This document shows positions 62,111 through 64,000 of a stretch of 64,000 nucleotides of DNA, piece by piece. This stretch comes from Carposina sasakii (lineage: Eukaryota; Arthropoda; Insecta; Lepidoptera; Carposinidae). Location of the stretch: contig CP053163.1 in assembly GCA_014607495.2 (NCBI GenBank), positions 9,156,716 to 9,220,715 of the forward strand, given 5' to 3'. Position numbers and translations under genes: made by a program. Positions within the stretch are counted from its first letter, which is position 1. Each line of letters opens with the position of its first letter. The notes beneath the pieces are model-generated. The model had not been told where the DNA came from and searched no databases. It saw only the letters and a program-made list of their open reading frames with translations.

Positions 62111-62619
62111 AGCAGTATGTAGGTATATGTGTGTCTGAATATCATTATAACTTAATATAATATTATCTCGGCTACACCACAACATAAGAGAGACAGTAGG
62201 TCATTTAGTCACATCGCATTAACCTGCTTGTATGGAAATTATATTTGCTTGATATAATTTTTTTTTTCTAATTTAAATCTAAATTTACATCTTGTGTACA
62301 TGCAAGTTTTATTCTACACTGAAGATTACTTACTGTGATGTATTTACTCTGTAACTCGTACAACGTTCTCGAAACACCGTTTCATTTCACGAAGTTACGT
62401 TCCCGATGACCTTTTCAGTTGAATGCGGTGCCATTTGTGAACAAAAACCCTACGTGAGTGCAGTTTCACTTAAATATAGCGGCGCGAAGTGCATGTGAGT
62501 GCGAGTATGATTGAATTTCGGTTTTCTGTAATTCACTTTAGTGACTTATGCAAAACATTATGTGATAGTTTTTGTAAGTAGAACGTTAATATCTATCTTC
62601 TATCCTTTTACAGGTGTAA

Positions 62620-62660
62620 CAATCCTGTGCTAATGCGGGAGGCTTCATCAGAATATACGA
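62620..62660 (-). repeat. Family B end fragment abutting a MITE A copy
   Basis: ATCCTGTGCTAATGCGGGAGGCTTCA is the CCCCGCATTAGCACAGGA end in inverse orientation; the MITE begins two bases later. Confidence 0.5.
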
Positions 62661-62661
62661 G

Positions 62662-62818
62662 TACAGGGTGATTTTTGGTCGTCAACGTTCCCGAAAACTA
62701 CGGAATCTCCTCATCATCACGATCATTTTTCTCCATGGAAGCATACATGGGAAGTATCTGGTTCCCAAGATATTAGGGTCCAAAGTTGAGTAAAAAGACT
62801 GCATTTTTCTGCATAAAG
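62662..62818 (+). mobile_element. MITE family A, truncated by another element
   Basis: TACAGGGTGATTTTTGGTCG to TTTTTCTGCATAAA, then abruptly replaced by the GC-rich GGCTCGAGCACACCGG end at 62819. Confidence 0.72.
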
Positions 62819-63051
62819 GCTCGAGCACACCGGATGCGTAACGTAACCACGTCCGTAACCACGTCGTAGTCACGTGCGGGTTTACGGCGTACCCCGATGT
62901 CACACCGGCTAACGCATACGTTTACGCACACGCTCACGTATACGCAGTTAGCTGGGTACGCAACGGAGGCTCTGCGTGCCCGGTTGCGGCAGCCATTATT
63001 TTTCATTGCGTTTTGCACGATGTCTCCAAACAGCACTTAACTACATTATAC

Positions 63052-63369
63052 TTACATACATACATAAAAATAAAAAACCCCGGAGGGGTAGGCAGATATC
63101 ACAGATCTCCATTTGCTACGATCCTGACATACCTCTTTCGTTTCATCTACTTTCATAATATTCTTCATGCACGTTCGTCGGTTTAGGGTACTCTTGACCT
63201 GACCTTTCTGTAGAATTTCACTAATTTGATCGGTGAAAGTCCGGCGAGGTCTTCCCCTTCCAACCCTTCCATCCACTTTTCCGTTGTACACTTTCTTTGT
63301 CAATTTACTTTCATCCATCCTCTCCACATGCCCAAACCATCTCAACATACCCTTCTCAATCTTCGTCAC
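63052..63369 (-). pseudogene. RTE-like LINE, C-terminal remnant
   Basis: The minus strand reads MTKIEKGMLRWFGHVERMDE, then KLTKKVYNGKVDGRVGRGRP, then RRTFTDQI. WFGHVERM...GRVGRGRPRRTF is a highly recognisable C-terminal signature of LINE proteins common in Lepidoptera and other invertebrates. It ends in a CATA/TACAT microsatellite near 63054. Confidence 0.75.
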
Positions 63370-63482
63370 AACGTTCTAATTTATACCACACTTCTTTTTG
63401 ATCACCTTATTTCTTATTTTATCTTGCAATGTGACTCCACACATACTTCTCAATGCAACTTATTCTTCGCCTTCAGTCTATT

Positions 63483-63655
63483 GGGCGGGCGGGTTGGTGA
63501 TCACATAGTGTTCTGTGGTGATCGTAGTGTGATTTTTGGAAAATGTTGTCAGCAAGGGAGGCGCTGCTGCCCACCTCTCGGAAACCACCCATGGGCATGC
63601 ATGGGGTGGTACAAACTCTACTCTGCCGGCACCACGCGGCACAAACTTATTTTTC
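63483..63655 (-). repeat. LINE-associated repeat, second copy
   Basis: GTTGGTGATCACATAGTGTTC, GAGGCGCTGCTGCCCACCTC and TACTCTGCCGGCACCACGCGG match 37072-37240. Confidence 0.6.
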
Positions 63656-64000
63656 TACTAGTAATTCAAGTAATTCCGAGACAAATATAAAATAATAATT
63701 GTCACACGACTTGACACTGTCATAGACCGTCAAACCCAAAGAGGACCACGCATAGCATAGATACCTGCGTGCTCAATTTTTTTTTCGGTGTGGCGTCTAC
63801 TATGGCTCGCTATAGAACGTCATCAACGCGACGTTCTCGTTCTGCTCTGCGTGGGTACACACGTAATCACGCAGTCTTTTTGTATCTTGGGAGCTGCATT
63901 GCGTAGGGTTACTCATACGTATACGCTTACGTCTACGCACACGCTTTCGGTGTACCCTGTCTTATACAGTTCCATACTTTACAACTCAGCGGTACGTGTA

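Larger units (their letters stand above)
62819..63962. mobile_element. Possible DNA transposon with ACGTA-rich ends
   Basis: The left end GGCTCGAGCACACCGGATGCG and the complement of the right end (CAGGGTACACCGAAAGCGTG) are similar, and both lead into runs of GTAACG/ACGTA/TACGC motifs (62830-62950 and 63900-63950). It interrupts a MITE and itself carries LINE remnants (63052-63655). No transposase was read. Exact ends are uncertain. Confidence 0.45.

Overview
The window looks like nuclear DNA of a moth or butterfly (Lepidoptera). It is AT-rich and gene-poor and is packed with repeat families typical of lepidopteran genomes: Helitron-like elements ending in a CGCGGACGAAGTCGCGGGC-type hairpin followed by CTAG, tRNA-derived SINEs, LINE 3' ends carrying the VQQWTA peptide, and TA- and TTAA-flanked MITEs. 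The one host gene has insect-type introns and belongs to an insect immunoglobulin family. No rRNA, CRISPR or bacterial operon was seen.

Host gene (about 6.2-24.3 kb, + strand). Six exons can be joined in one continuous phase into a 297-codon reading frame: signal peptide, two Ig domains (C55/W67/C127 and C173/W193/C239) and a hydrophobic C-terminal tail. The YECQINTD and SPRGGVS motifs and the intron positions point to a Dpr (defective proboscis extension response)-like cell-surface protein. The last intron appears to use a GC donor. Intron 1 (8.1 kb) holds a 23-bp minisatellite with higher-order structure and a TTAA-flanked MITE that ends 49 bases before exon 2. Introns 2-4 hold further MITEs, Helitrons and LINE tails.

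Young retroelement 1 (30.5-35.8 kb, + strand). A full-length non-LTR retrotransposon has an intact ORF1 (CCHC zinc knuckle) and an intact 1245-codon ORF2 (AP endonuclease, reverse transcriptase, RNase H, C-terminal zinc finger). It is flanked by a 17-bp target-site duplication and sits inside an older TA-flanked MITE. A downstream promoter element lies at the expected +28 position from its 5' end.

Young retroelement 2 (50.9-55.0 kb, + strand). A Gypsy-type LTR element has two 432-bp LTRs that read as identical and a TATA duplication. It has an intact gag-protease ORF that begins inside the 5' LTR, but the rest of pol is a scrambled set of fragments. It looks like a gag-carrying, non-autonomous element moved recently by another element's enzymes.

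The remaining sequence (roughly 24-30 kb, 36-50.6 kb and 55-64 kb) is intergenic. It consists of nested decayed repeats separated by stretches in which I recognise nothing. No other host gene could be supported.
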